Origin: Candidatus Saccharibacteria bacterium UBA5148
GTDB lineage: Bacteria > Patescibacteriota > Saccharimonadia > Saccharimonadales > UBA4665
NCBI GenBank assembly: GCA_002413835.1
Contig: DHXU01000008.1
Span: forward strand, 15,672-79,671
DNA: 64,000 nucleotides
Direction: 5' to 3'
The first letter of the stretch is position 1, and every line of letters starts with the position of its first letter. The notes beneath the pieces were generated by a model. It had not been told where the DNA came from, did no database searches, and worked only from the letters and a program-made list of their open reading frames with translations. Below, in pieces: positions 17,777 through 25,764 of the stretch. The position numbers were made by a program, and so were the translations under genes.

Positions 17777-18238
17777 CTACGCAACAGAACCAGGTATGTC
17801 ACCGTGTAGCAGGCGATCGCCCTGCGCTACTATCGCACGCATCCTGCGCTGCTTATAGCGCGAAATCAGCCCTGTCGGCTGTGTCTCGGTAAACTGCCGC
17901 ATGGCAGTGAGAGCCAGCTCGGATTCGCCGCGGTGCAGAACGACACCCGCGAATAATGCCCCAATAAGGCCGCCAACAGTGTATCGGTCGCGTTCAATCT
18001 CGGAGCGGCTGGTACTATCCGCTTCCGCGGCTGCGAAGTCAACAGCATCAGACTGTTCGAAATCATCCTGTACATAGCCCTGTGCCTGTTGTTCTTCCCA
18101 GACACTCGGGGTGCGTACTGATACAGCACGGTGAAAAGCTTCGGCCCGCGCCGGGAAGATTACATCAACAGCATTCTGGGCGTACTTCGCCTCTCTCATG
18201 CTGAATGTCAGTCCATCGAATGTATTAGGGTCAACCAT
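17777..18238 (-). CDS. Unknown protein downstream of nusA
   Basis: The 153-residue protein is of unknown family. Its middle is acidic (about residues 48-85), a short hydrophobic stretch GGLIGALFAGVVLH lies near residue 89, and its C-terminal third is basic (SRYKQRRMRAI). It begins 15 nt after the nusA stop on the same strand and is probably co-transcribed. The gene ends just before the CIRCE element of clpC, so its transcript may read into clpC. Confidence 0.65.
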   Translation of the reverse strand: MVDPNTFDGLTFSMREAKYAQNAVDVIFPARAEAFHRAVSVRTPSVWEEQQAQGYVQDDFEQSDAVDFAAAEADSTSRSEIERDRYTVGGLIGALFAGVVLHRGESELALTAMRQFTETQPTGLISRYKQRRMRAIVAQGDRLLHGDIPGSVA

Positions 18239-18253
18239 AACTATACAGTCCGG

Positions 18254-19420
18254 CTATTCGCCGTGTTCTTCGATAGCTTCGAGCAGGCTGTTCTCAAGGT
18301 CAGACTTCTTCTTCAGCTTTGGTACTTTAGGGAGTTCGGTGGTCTCAACGACGCCTTCGGCAAAGGTTTCGCGCTCGTGCGGCGTATCAGATTCGATGTC
18401 AATATCATACCCGCTCAGTTTGCTGGCAAGACGGACGTTCTGGCCGCTCTTACCGATGGCGATACTAAGCTGGTCTTCCGGCACGATGACACGGGCGCGC
18501 TTGCGTTCCTCGTCGAGGACGACCTTCGAGACTTTGGTGGGGCTGAGAGCGTTGGTAATGTACTCTACGGTGTTATCGCTCCAGACAACGATGTCGATCT
18601 TTTCCTGTTCACCGATTTCGCTCATCACAGCATTGACGCGGGTACCATGGCCGCCGACGAAGGTACCAACTGGATCAACACCGGGGACGTTGCTGGCGAC
18701 AGCGATCTTGCTGCGGACACCGGCTTCACGGGCGACGCCCTTGATCTCGACAGCGCCGGATTCCATCTCTGGAACTTCTGCCCGGAACAGCCATTCGACG
18801 AACTGGTTGTTGCCGCGTGATACGACCAGCTGTGGTCCGCGGAATCCGCGCTCCACATCTTTCAGGAAGACTTTCAGGCGCTGACCTGGGTAGTAGCGCT
18901 CGCCCTGGATCTGTTCGCTGCGCGGCATGATACCCTGAGCTTTGCCGAGGTCGATACGGCAGATATTGCCTTCAACGCGAGAAACGACGGCATTGATAAC
19001 GGTACCGATCTTGTCTTCGTACTCGGCCATGACGATTTCGCGCTCCGCTTCACGCAGGCGCTGCAAGATAACCTGCTTGGCAGTCTGGGCAGCCACGCGG
19101 CCGAAGTTCTCGACCTTTTCGTGCAGTTCGATCATATCGCCGATTTTGGCATCCTTTTTGATGAGCTTGGCATCAGTCAGGCTGATCTCGTAGTCACCGT
19201 CGCCGATGCGCTCGACGACTTCTTTGGTCACATAAGCATCAACATCACCGGTGTTCAGATTCATCGTAACGCGGACTTCCTGCTCGCGGTCGCCGTAATC
19301 GCGGCGGTAGGCAGCAGCCAGAGCCTGTTCAACGACTTCCTGCACCGTTTCCTCCGGCAGGTTCTTCTCTTCGGCGATAGCCTTGATGGCGACACCTAAT
19401 TGTTTAAAATCCATATCCAT
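18254..19420 (-). CDS. nusA: Transcription termination/antitermination factor NusA
   Basis: NusA binds RNA polymerase and modulates pausing, termination and antitermination. The 388-residue protein has the N-terminal polymerase-binding domain (about 1-105), an S1 domain (about 130-200) and two KH domains, the first with VGGHGTRV near 255 and the second with SIAIGKSGQNVRLA near 322. A short acidic tail follows. The start ATG 19420 has GGAG seven bases upstream. It has its own promoter after a terminator. Confidence 0.96.
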   Translation of the reverse strand: MDMDFKQLGVAIKAIAEEKNLPEETVQEVVEQALAAAYRRDYGDREQEVRVTMNLNTGDVDAYVTKEVVERIGDGDYEISLTDAKLIKKDAKIGDMIELHEKVENFGRVAAQTAKQVILQRLREAEREIVMAEYEDKIGTVINAVVSRVEGNICRIDLGKAQGIMPRSEQIQGERYYPGQRLKVFLKDVERGFRGPQLVVSRGNNQFVEWLFRAEVPEMESGAVEIKGVAREAGVRSKIAVASNVPGVDPVGTFVGGHGTRVNAVMSEIGEQEKIDIVVWSDNTVEYITNALSPTKVSKVVLDEERKRARVIVPEDQLSIAIGKSGQNVRLASKLSGYDIDIESDTPHERETFAEGVVETTELPKVPKLKKKSDLENSLLEAIEEHGE

Positions 19421-19443
19421 TCTATTTCTCCTTTGTCTCTTTT

Positions 19444-19449
19444 ATTATA
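19444..19449 (-). promoter_or_regulatory. -10 element of nusA
   Basis: A consensus TATAAT on the minus strand lies about 24 nt before the nusA ATG, followed by AAAGGAG. No convincing -35 was found at 16-18 nt. Confidence 0.55.
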
Positions 19450-19512
19450 GAACTCTCGAATGCGTCTCTCGACCATCTTTCGATTAGTCTCGGATTTCAC
19501 AGGTCTCTTCAT

Positions 19513-19538
19513 GAAAAAATCCGACCTGCTGGCCGGAT
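19513..19538 (-). terminator. Rho-independent terminator of the unknown membrane gene
   Basis: Read leftwards, ATCCGGCC pairs with GGTCGGAT (one G-U) around an AGCA loop and is followed by six T. It ends transcription from the gene at 19588-20214 and insulates it from nusA. Confidence 0.8.
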
Positions 19539-19587
19539 CGAACACTGTTAATTATATAGCGTGTCTTGGAAAAGTCAAACGCTAAAA

Positions 19588-20214
19588 TTACGCAGCGAAC
19601 GATAATCCATTGTCGATATTATCAATACGCAGGTGATAAGCATCTTCTACCCGTCTCGTATCTATTTCGCCGACATGCTCAAGAAAACCACCTACAGATA
19701 GAGTCAGCAGACCGAGATATCCGAGCATCACTTCAGGCATCACTCCATATTCACCGCGCAGTGCTATACCGGCACACACGCCAGCAGCAGCCGTGGCTAT
19801 TGGAATGCTGCCCTGTACCATTGCTCTTGGAGTGTCATCCATCGGCCGGTCACTCGTACGTGGGTCTCGATGTTCAAAGTTTGCAAATGAGCTGCCGTCG
19901 CTTACAAGCGTCGTTACGTACTCACCCGGTTGCGGGTCAACACCTAAACCATCATTGTGCCGCGAGGCTGCATAGTTACGTATATGCTTCCTGGACTTAC
20001 GGATGGCCATTTCCCGTTCTGTCGCGGCGCCGGCTATGCCGCCTACAATAATCGCAACCCCGAGGCCAGTCACTGTATCATTCTGTGATAATACAGCAGC
20101 TTCGAGAAATCCATAAGCAACCTCAGCCGCTAAAATCGTGCGAGAAATATACCGTGACAATCGAAGCCGACGCGAAATGCTAGATTTTGCTTCTGCAGAG
20201 CTAGAATAATTCAT
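19588..20214 (-). CDS. Unknown membrane protein with a consensus promoter
   Basis: From ATG 20214 the protein has 208 residues. I do not recognise it. Hydrophobic segments lie near residues 28-45, 50-65, 135-155 and 160-180, with a polar, basic loop (RKSRKHIRN) between them. A longer frame to 20274 is open, but a full-consensus promoter lies inside that extension, so the later ATG was chosen. It is flanked by its own promoter and terminator, making it a single-gene transcription unit. Confidence 0.7.
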   Translation of the reverse strand: MNYSSSAEAKSSISRRLRLSRYISRTILAAEVAYGFLEAAVLSQNDTVTGLGVAIIVGGIAGAATEREMAIRKSRKHIRNYAASRHNDGLGVDPQPGEYVTTLVSDGSSFANFEHRDPRTSDRPMDDTPRAMVQGSIPIATAAAGVCAGIALRGEYGVMPEVMLGYLGLLTLSVGGFLEHVGEIDTRRVEDAYHLRIDNIDNGLSFAA

Positions 20215-20224
20215 TAAGATGCCT

Positions 20225-20253
20225 ATTATAATACTATGTAATGCTGTTGTCAA
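20225..20253 (-). promoter_or_regulatory. Full-consensus sigma-70/A promoter
   Basis: TTGACA (20248-20253), exactly 17 nt, then TATAAT (20225-20230) on the minus strand: a perfect match to the housekeeping promoter consensus. The -10 lies 10 nt before ATG 20214, so the leader would be very short. Confidence 0.85.
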
Positions 20254-20390
20254 TGTTTCTAAAATAAACATCAACTGACATTTGGCATTAGGTTGTCAGT
20301 CGTCATACCTTGTTTCAAGAGACTTCTGCTAACCACCTCTGGATGATACTATAGATGCTAGACTATATTCGACATCACCTGGAGGTATTT

Positions 20391-23006
20391 ATGAGCAAAA
20401 CTGTCAGCCGGCTATTCGAATCGTTTCAGCCTTCATCATACGACTTAAAGATCAACCTTGACCGAGCCAAGATGCATTTCGATGGCAGCGTGACGATCGA
20501 AGGCCGCAAAACCGGCCGTCCCAGCAAACGCCTGACTTTTCATGCTAAAGACCTCAAAATCACTTCCGCTACCATCACGGTCAAAGACAAAAAAGGTGCC
20601 CGTGAAATAGTTGTTTCACGGATAAACCAGCAGAAAAGTTTTCACGAATTACGGCTCCACAGCGACAGCATGCTCTACCCCGGTAAGTACAGTGTACAGC
20701 TGGAATTCGAAGCGCCAATCACACCCGGCATGACCGGTCTCTACCCATGTTACTTCAAGATTGACGACCAGGAACTGGCGCTGCTGGCAACACAGTTTGA
20801 ATCGCATCATGCCCGCGAAGTCTTTCCCTGCATCGATGAGCCCGAAGCCAAGGCTACCTTCGACCTGACGCTCACGACTGAGCCCGGCATAACGACCCTC
20901 GGAAACACGCCAATCAAACAACAAACGACCGACGGCAGCACCATGACTACCAGCTTTGAGACGACGCCGCGCATGAGCAGTTACCTGCTGGCTTTCGTCG
21001 TCGGTGACATGCAGTCCAAGTCTGCCACAACCAAAGCCGGCACCGAAGTGAATGTCTGGTCCACCAAGGCGCAGCCGATCGACTCGCTTGATTTTGGTCT
21101 GGATGTCGCTGTCCGCAGTATTGAATTCTTCGAAGATTACTTCGAGGTGCCATACCCATTACCAAAGGCGGACCATGTTGCCCTGCCCGACTTCAGTAGC
21201 GGCGCCATGGAAAACTGGGGGCTCATCACCTACCGCGAGCGTGTCCTGCTGGCCTATCCCGGCGATTCATCGCAGTCTGTCAAAGAGCAGATCGCCCTGG
21301 TGGTGGCCCACGAAACTTCGCACCAGTGGTTCGGCAACCTCGTCACCATGAAATGGTGGAATGACCTGTGGCTCAACGAAAGCTTCGCCAACATGATGGA
21401 ATACCAGGCAGTCGACAGCATGTTCCCTGACTGGCAAGTCTGGGACAGCTTCGTCGCTAATGAAGCACTGTCGGCCCTGCGCCGCGATGCTACCCCCGGC
21501 GTCCAGGCCGTCCGGACTGAAGTGAATCACCCGGATGAAATCAGCACGCTGTTCGACCCGTCCATCGTCTACGCCAAAGGCGGCCGGCTGCTGTACATGC
21601 TCAAGAGTTACATCGGTGAGGAAGCGTTCCGCAAGGGCCTCAGCAATTACTTCACAAAGTTCGCTTACAAGAATACTGAGGGCAGTGACCTGTGGGCTGA
21701 GCTATCAGCCACGTCGGGCAGTGATGTCGCAGCCTTCATGAACCCGTGGCTGGTGCGGCCCGGCTTCCCGATGGTTACTATCACTCAGTCCAAGACCATC
21801 GTCAGCCTGAAGCAGGAACATTTTTCGGACAACCCTGACAAAGCCGATGCCAGCCGCCTGTGGCCAGTACCGCTATTCTCTGATGATGAGATCCTGCCAA
21901 AGCTTCTACACACTGATGAAGTCGCGGTGCGTGACGAAACAACCGCTGTCGTCCGGATAAACCAAGGCGCCCGCGGCCATTACACCGTGAAATATGCAAT
22001 GGACGAGCAACGTGATGCGCTGATACAGCTGATCAAAGAGGGCAAACTGAGCAACGCCGAACGCCTGATGCTTCTGAACGATGCCAGTATGCTGGCCCGC
22101 GCTGGCCATCAGCCATATGGTGACGTCCTGCAGCTACTCGCCGCCTATGCCGATGAAGAAAACGAGTCGGTCTGGGATATTATTGCCATGATCATCGGCG
22201 AAAGCCGGCGCTTCATTGATGCCGACCCAGCCCTGGAGGACAAGATCAAAGCCTTTATCCGACAGCTAATCGCCAAGCAATACGCCCGCCTCGGCTGGGA
22301 CGAACATCCTGGCGAATCGGTAGCCGACCAGAAACTACGTGCCCTGATCATCGGCCTTGGCGCCTATGCTGACGCGCCAGCAATCACCTCTGAGGCACTG
22401 AAACGTTTCAAAGCCTACCAGGCCGACCCGTCCAGCCTGTCATCGGAAATCCGCGGTATCGTCTTCGGTGTGCCCATCAAATCAGAGACCAAATCAGAGA
22501 CAAAATCAGAGACCAAGCAAGGTACCACCGAGGCATTCGAGTATTTATTGCAGCTTCATGACGCAACCAACAACAGCGACCTCAAGGCCGACATTTCCGG
22601 TGCATTGACGGTCACCCGATCAGACAAAGACGCTGCCCGGCTACTGGAGCGCATCAAAGATTCCAAACTGGTCAAACCCCAGGATGCTGAACGCTGGCTC
22701 GTCTATCTGATGCGTAACCGTTACGTTCGGGGTACAGCCTGGAACTGGATGGTCAGTGAATGGCCATGGATTGAAAAGACCTACGGCAACGACAAGTCAT
22801 ACGACTATATGCCGCGCTATGCGGCATCTGTCTGCAACAGCCGGGAGTGGGCCGACAAATACCGGGAATTCTTCGGTCCCAAAGAAGACCAGGTCGTGCT
22901 GCGCCGCAATATCATGATCGGGTACGAGGAAGTCGACAACCGCGTCAAATGGCTGGAACGCGATGTATCGTCAGTCCAGCAATTTTACAGCAAGTTGCCT
23001 GATTAA
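20391..23006 (+). CDS. M1 family zinc aminopeptidase
   Basis: The 871-residue metallopeptidase removes N-terminal residues from peptides. It has the M1 features: GAMENWG for substrate N-terminus binding near residue 275, the zinc motif HETSH at 307-311 with the third ligand in NESFANMMEY near 329, and an ERAP1-like helical C-terminal domain. GGAGG lies 6 nt before ATG 20391. The upstream 12 codons of open frame lie before this site. A 12-bp repeat encoding Lys-Ser-Glu-Thr occurs three times in a C-terminal linker. No signal peptide is seen, so it is probably cytoplasmic and used for peptide recycling. Confidence 0.95.
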   Translation: MSKTVSRLFESFQPSSYDLKINLDRAKMHFDGSVTIEGRKTGRPSKRLTFHAKDLKITSATITVKDKKGAREIVVSRINQQKSFHELRLHSDSMLYPGKYSVQLEFEAPITPGMTGLYPCYFKIDDQELALLATQFESHHAREVFPCIDEPEAKATFDLTLTTEPGITTLGNTPIKQQTTDGSTMTTSFETTPRMSSYLLAFVVGDMQSKSATTKAGTEVNVWSTKAQPIDSLDFGLDVAVRSIEFFEDYFEVPYPLPKADHVALPDFSSGAMENWGLITYRERVLLAYPGDSSQSVKEQIALVVAHETSHQWFGNLVTMKWWNDLWLNESFANMMEYQAVDSMFPDWQVWDSFVANEALSALRRDATPGVQAVRTEVNHPDEISTLFDPSIVYAKGGRLLYMLKSYIGEEAFRKGLSNYFTKFAYKNTEGSDLWAELSATSGSDVAAFMNPWLVRPGFPMVTITQSKTIVSLKQEHFSDNPDKADASRLWPVPLFSDDEILPKLLHTDEVAVRDETTAVVRINQGARGHYTVKYAMDEQRDALIQLIKEGKLSNAERLMLLNDASMLARAGHQPYGDVLQLLAAYADEENESVWDIIAMIIGESRRFIDADPALEDKIKAFIRQLIAKQYARLGWDEHPGESVADQKLRALIIGLGAYADAPAITSEALKRFKAYQADPSSLSSEIRGIVFGVPIKSETKSETKSETKQGTTEAFEYLLQLHDATNNSDLKADISGALTVTRSDKDAARLLERIKDSKLVKPQDAERWLVYLMRNRYVRGTAWNWMVSEWPWIEKTYGNDKSYDYMPRYAASVCNSREWADKYREFFGPKEDQVVLRRNIMIGYEEVDNRVKWLERDVSSVQQFYSKLPD
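22479..22514 (+). repeat. Three 12-bp tandem repeats inside the aminopeptidase
   Basis: Three copies of AAATCAGAGAC(C/A) encode three Lys-Ser-Glu-Thr units in a linker. Copy number can vary without a frameshift because the unit is four codons. Confidence 0.9.
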
Positions 23007-23046
23007 TTTCTTATTGCCAGCATGACTGGTATATACTTGCAGAGTT

Positions 23047-23694
23047 ATGGCCGCACAAAAAATCCAGATAATAACCGCCCGTACCCGCCTGTTTATTGCA
23101 GGTTTTCTCGGGCTGGCGGCTGCCGCGTCACTGATCATCGCCGGTGCTGCAAAATACGCACCGCTGGCCGGTTGGGACACTGCTGCAATCGTGTACGTCG
23201 CTTCGGTATTCTCTACCATACTCAAATTTGATTCGGCAAAGACTAAATCCCACGCCGTCAGCGAAAATCCCGGCCGGGCCGCCGGTGATCTGCTCATACT
23301 TGTCGGCAGTATCGCCAGCCTGGTGGCTGTCGGTTTTCTGATCATGCAGGTCAGCAGCAGTACCGGCGTTGAAAAGGCCGTTGATATCAGCCTCGGCCTG
23401 CTGAGCGTTGTTATTTCATGGGCGCTGGTACACACCAGTTTTCTGCTGCGATATGCCCGCTTGTATTATGGCAACCCCGAGGGCGGCATCGATTTTAACG
23501 AATCCGGGCCGCCGCGCTACACCGACTTTGCGTATCTGGCGTTTACCATCGGCATGACTTTTCAGGTGTCCGACACCGACCTCAAGACCAAAGAAATCCG
23601 GGCCACCGCACTGCGCCATGCACTCCTGTCGTATCTGTTTGGAACCGTCATCATTGCGACGACCATCAATACGCTCGCCAGTCTGTCAAACTAG
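23047..23694 (+). CDS. DUF1345 membrane protein
   Basis: The 215-residue protein has four or five hydrophobic segments (about residues 15-35, 42-60, 80-102, 115-135 and 190-210). Its C-terminal part carries the family-typical YLAFTIGMTFQVSDT and an Arg-rich helix followed by HALLSYLFGTVI. DUF1345 proteins are of unknown function. A TATACT lies 9 nt before the ATG with no ribosome binding site, suggesting a leaderless transcript. It stands alone, 40 bp after the aminopeptidase. Confidence 0.85.
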   Translation: MAAQKIQIITARTRLFIAGFLGLAAAASLIIAGAAKYAPLAGWDTAAIVYVASVFSTILKFDSAKTKSHAVSENPGRAAGDLLILVGSIASLVAVGFLIMQVSSSTGVEKAVDISLGLLSVVISWALVHTSFLLRYARLYYGNPEGGIDFNESGPPRYTDFAYLAFTIGMTFQVSDTDLKTKEIRATALRHALLSYLFGTVIIATTINTLASLSN

Positions 23695-23755
23695 CTAGAC
23701 ACATTACTGCCATGACGCTTAACTTGCTTCCCTGAGTCCTAACGTAACAATGCCG

Positions 23756-24103
23756 TCAGGTATAAATGGACTCAATGAAGCCCAATACTTCAAAGCCGGG
23801 CCCGCCGACCTCGATAGCCGATAACGTGTATCCGCCGCGCCACTGACGTTCTCTGACCCAGGTCATGGCGGCCCGTTCCATGTGCCGCAGCTTCTGGCCG
23901 GCTATATAGTCGAATCCGCTGCCAAAATGGTCCGTTGCCCGGTATTTGACCTCGACAAAATAGACAATATCTCCCTGGCAGGCCACGATATCGATCTCGC
24001 AGTGTGGCCGCCGGTAATTACGCTCCAGCACGTCGTATCCCTGGCGCATGAGGTATTCAGCCGCAGCTTGCTCGGCCTGGTTACCAGTTTTGACTGTCGA
24101 CAT
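23756..24103 (-). CDS. YraN/UPF0102 family endonuclease-like protein
   Basis: The 115-residue protein has the YraN restriction-endonuclease-like core: GNQAEQAAAEYL at the N-terminus, then CEIDIVACQGDIVYFVEVKYR with the Glu/Asp...Glu-x-Lys catalytic pattern near residues 35-55. The function of the family is not settled. As in many bacteria it follows rnhB, and here it starts 48 bp after that gene. Confidence 0.92.
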   Translation of the reverse strand: MSTVKTGNQAEQAAAEYLMRQGYDVLERNYRRPHCEIDIVACQGDIVYFVEVKYRATDHFGSGFDYIAGQKLRHMERAAMTWVRERQWRGGYTLSAIEVGGPGFEVLGFIESIYT

Positions 24104-24151
24104 ATGAGCTATTCATCCTCTCCCGGCAGCAGTGCCAGCCGATTGCTGCAA

Positions 24152-24757
24152 TCATGTCTTTGATTGTAGCAAAATCTGTTTGATAGGTTTATAGGACATC
24201 CGGTGCAGCGGTGTCACACCATGGACCTTGAGCATAGCAATATGCTGGGCCGTGCCATAGCCGACATGCTTCTCAAAGCCATACCGCGGATATTCAGCAG
24301 CAGCTCGATCGGCCATGTACCTATCGCGTGCCACCTTGGCGATGATGCTGGCTGCACTGACAGCTGGTACCAGACCGTCAGCTCCGACCATCGTCTGGGC
24401 GCTCGCATACTCTGGCAAGAAGTTATAATTGCCGTCAATAATTATGTCGTATGCGTGCCCATTATTGAGTCCCTGCATGTGGCCAACTACCTGCTCCATT
24501 GCCTGTTGCATAGCAGATTTGACAGCCGCCGTAATACCACTTATGTCAATAGCCTTTGGCCAGACCCAGCCGATACCGATGGCGGCAGCCTCAGCCCTGA
24601 TGATGGTATCCAGCTTTTGGCGCTGCAAGCGGCTCAGCTTTTTGGAATCATTAAGGCCGATGATAACAGGACTGTTATCATCCAGCACGACCGCAGCAGC
24701 CACGAGCGGTCCGGCCCAACAGCCGCGTCCTACCTCATCGAGTCCGATTGTCATCAT
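24152..24757 (-). CDS. rnhB: Ribonuclease HII
   Basis: The 201-residue enzyme removes RNA from RNA-DNA hybrids, including misincorporated ribonucleotides. GLDEVGRGCWAGPL at residues 5-18 contains the catalytic Asp-Glu pair, and SAASIIAKVARDR near 135 and GYGTAQH near 167 complete the family pattern. It begins about 20 nt after the rplS terminator with a TATTAT 7 nt before the first ATG, so it likely has its own leaderless promoter. rplS-rnhB-yraN is a widespread gene order. Confidence 0.95.
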   Translation of the reverse strand: MMTIGLDEVGRGCWAGPLVAAAVVLDDNSPVIIGLNDSKKLSRLQRQKLDTIIRAEAAAIGIGWVWPKAIDISGITAAVKSAMQQAMEQVVGHMQGLNNGHAYDIIIDGNYNFLPEYASAQTMVGADGLVPAVSAASIIAKVARDRYMADRAAAEYPRYGFEKHVGYGTAQHIAMLKVHGVTPLHRMSYKPIKQILLQSKT

Positions 24758-24770
24758 AAACCTTATAATA

Positions 24771-24800
24771 ACAAAAACCGCCTCGCAGTGGAGGCGGTTT
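24771..24800 (-). terminator. Strong Rho-independent terminator after rplS
   Basis: A 10-bp perfect stem (AAACCGCCTC with GAGGCGGTTT) encloses a 6-nt loop and runs into T-rich sequence on the minus strand. It lies 21 nt after the rplS stop. Confidence 0.9.
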
Positions 24801-24820
24801 GAGATAAGAAATCTGCACTA

Positions 24821-25282
24821 TTATTCTGCAACGGGTTCGATAGTCGGAGCTTCAGCTTCGACGGCATCAGCTGGTGTCTCTGGTGACGTGTCTGCTGACG
24901 TCTCTTCTGGTAGTTCGTTGACGGCGCGCTTGTCGAAATCGAGTCCTGTCAGGCGGGCGGCCTTACCGGTGCGTTCACGCATGTAGGTCAGGTAGTTGCG
25001 GCGAACCTTGCTGCGCTTGGTAACTTCGACCTGGACAACCAGTGGGCTGTGCAGCAGGAAGCTTTTCTCGACGCCGACACCGCTGGCAATGCGGCGGACG
25101 GTGATGCGACTGGTGTGTGAGCCTTTGTTGTCAGTGCGAATAACCAGACCTTGGAAGATCTGCACGCGCTCTTTGTTTCCTTCACGGATTTTCTGGTGGA
25201 CCTTGACGGTATCACCACTCTGCACGTCAACGACGGCAGGCTTTTTGAACTGGCTGGCAAATGTATTAACGATTGAATCCAT
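24821..25282 (-). CDS. rplS: 50S ribosomal protein L19
   Basis: L19 sits at the 30S-50S interface. The 153-residue protein has the usual core in residues 1-115, including GDTVKVHQKIREGNKERVQ and the basic SKVRRNYLTYMRERTGKAAR segment. The last ~30 residues are an acidic, Ala/Thr/Glu-rich tail not found in most L19 proteins. It ends at a strong terminator and appears to be transcribed alone. Confidence 0.95.
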   Translation of the reverse strand: MDSIVNTFASQFKKPAVVDVQSGDTVKVHQKIREGNKERVQIFQGLVIRTDNKGSHTSRITVRRIASGVGVEKSFLLHSPLVVQVEVTKRSKVRRNYLTYMRERTGKAARLTGLDFDKRAVNELPEETSADTSPETPADAVEAEAPTIEPVAE

Positions 25283-25376
25283 GACTTGTCCTTACTCTTT
25301 ATCAAATACTACACTAATTTACTCTTTGAATCAAGCCTATGGTGCGGATTCAGGCTGACAGCAGAAGCTGCGACAT

Positions 25377-25697
25377 TCAGCGCTTTTTGCTTTTTTGGCT
25401 TCCGATGATAGCTCTCAGCTGATCCGTGCCGATGCCGGCGCGAACTGTCGTGGCGTCTTTCATGTGAATTCCTTTTTCAAGGCACGGCTCCTGAACTTCA
25501 CAGCCAGCACAGATTAGTACGGCTTTAGCTTCACGTTCGAGCCGTTCTCGCTTGTATTCTGTGTGGTCATCGGGGCCGAAAAACAGGTCAGCATGCGGCC
25601 CACACTCGCCGAGCGAGCGCCACGGCGCACCATCGGCGAGAGCCTGTTGCACATCTCTGTTTTGTTGATCAGCGGCCTGGTTGGGGTATAGAAGCAT
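25377..25697 (-). CDS. WhiB-like iron-sulfur protein
   Basis: From ATG 25697 the protein has 106 residues. Four cysteines in the pattern C-x30-C-x2-C-x5-C (GEC, ICAGC, PCLEKG), an upstream WRSLGEC, LFFGPDD, and an Ala-Lys-Ala-Val segment before the CxxC match the WhiB family, whose members bind a 4Fe-4S cluster and regulate transcription with sigma-A. The usual GVWGG turn after the cysteines is altered to AGIGT, then a basic tail SQKSKKR follows. WhiB proteins are typical of Actinobacteria and their phages. A GTG start four codons earlier is possible. It stands alone between rplS and the PilB-like gene. Confidence 0.75.
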   Translation of the reverse strand: MLLYPNQAADQQNRDVQQALADGAPWRSLGECGPHADLFFGPDDHTEYKRERLEREAKAVLICAGCEVQEPCLEKGIHMKDATTVRAGIGTDQLRAIIGSQKSKKR

Positions 25698-25764
25698 AAT
25701 TATATCCACTTTACGTATTGATTAAGTAAGATATTATATACACTAACACCGTGATGTCAATCGG

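Noticed and set aside
19531..19540. GGATCGAAC resembling a tRNA T-arm
   Set aside because: It is part of the Rho-independent terminator region; no acceptor or anticodon arm can be built around it.
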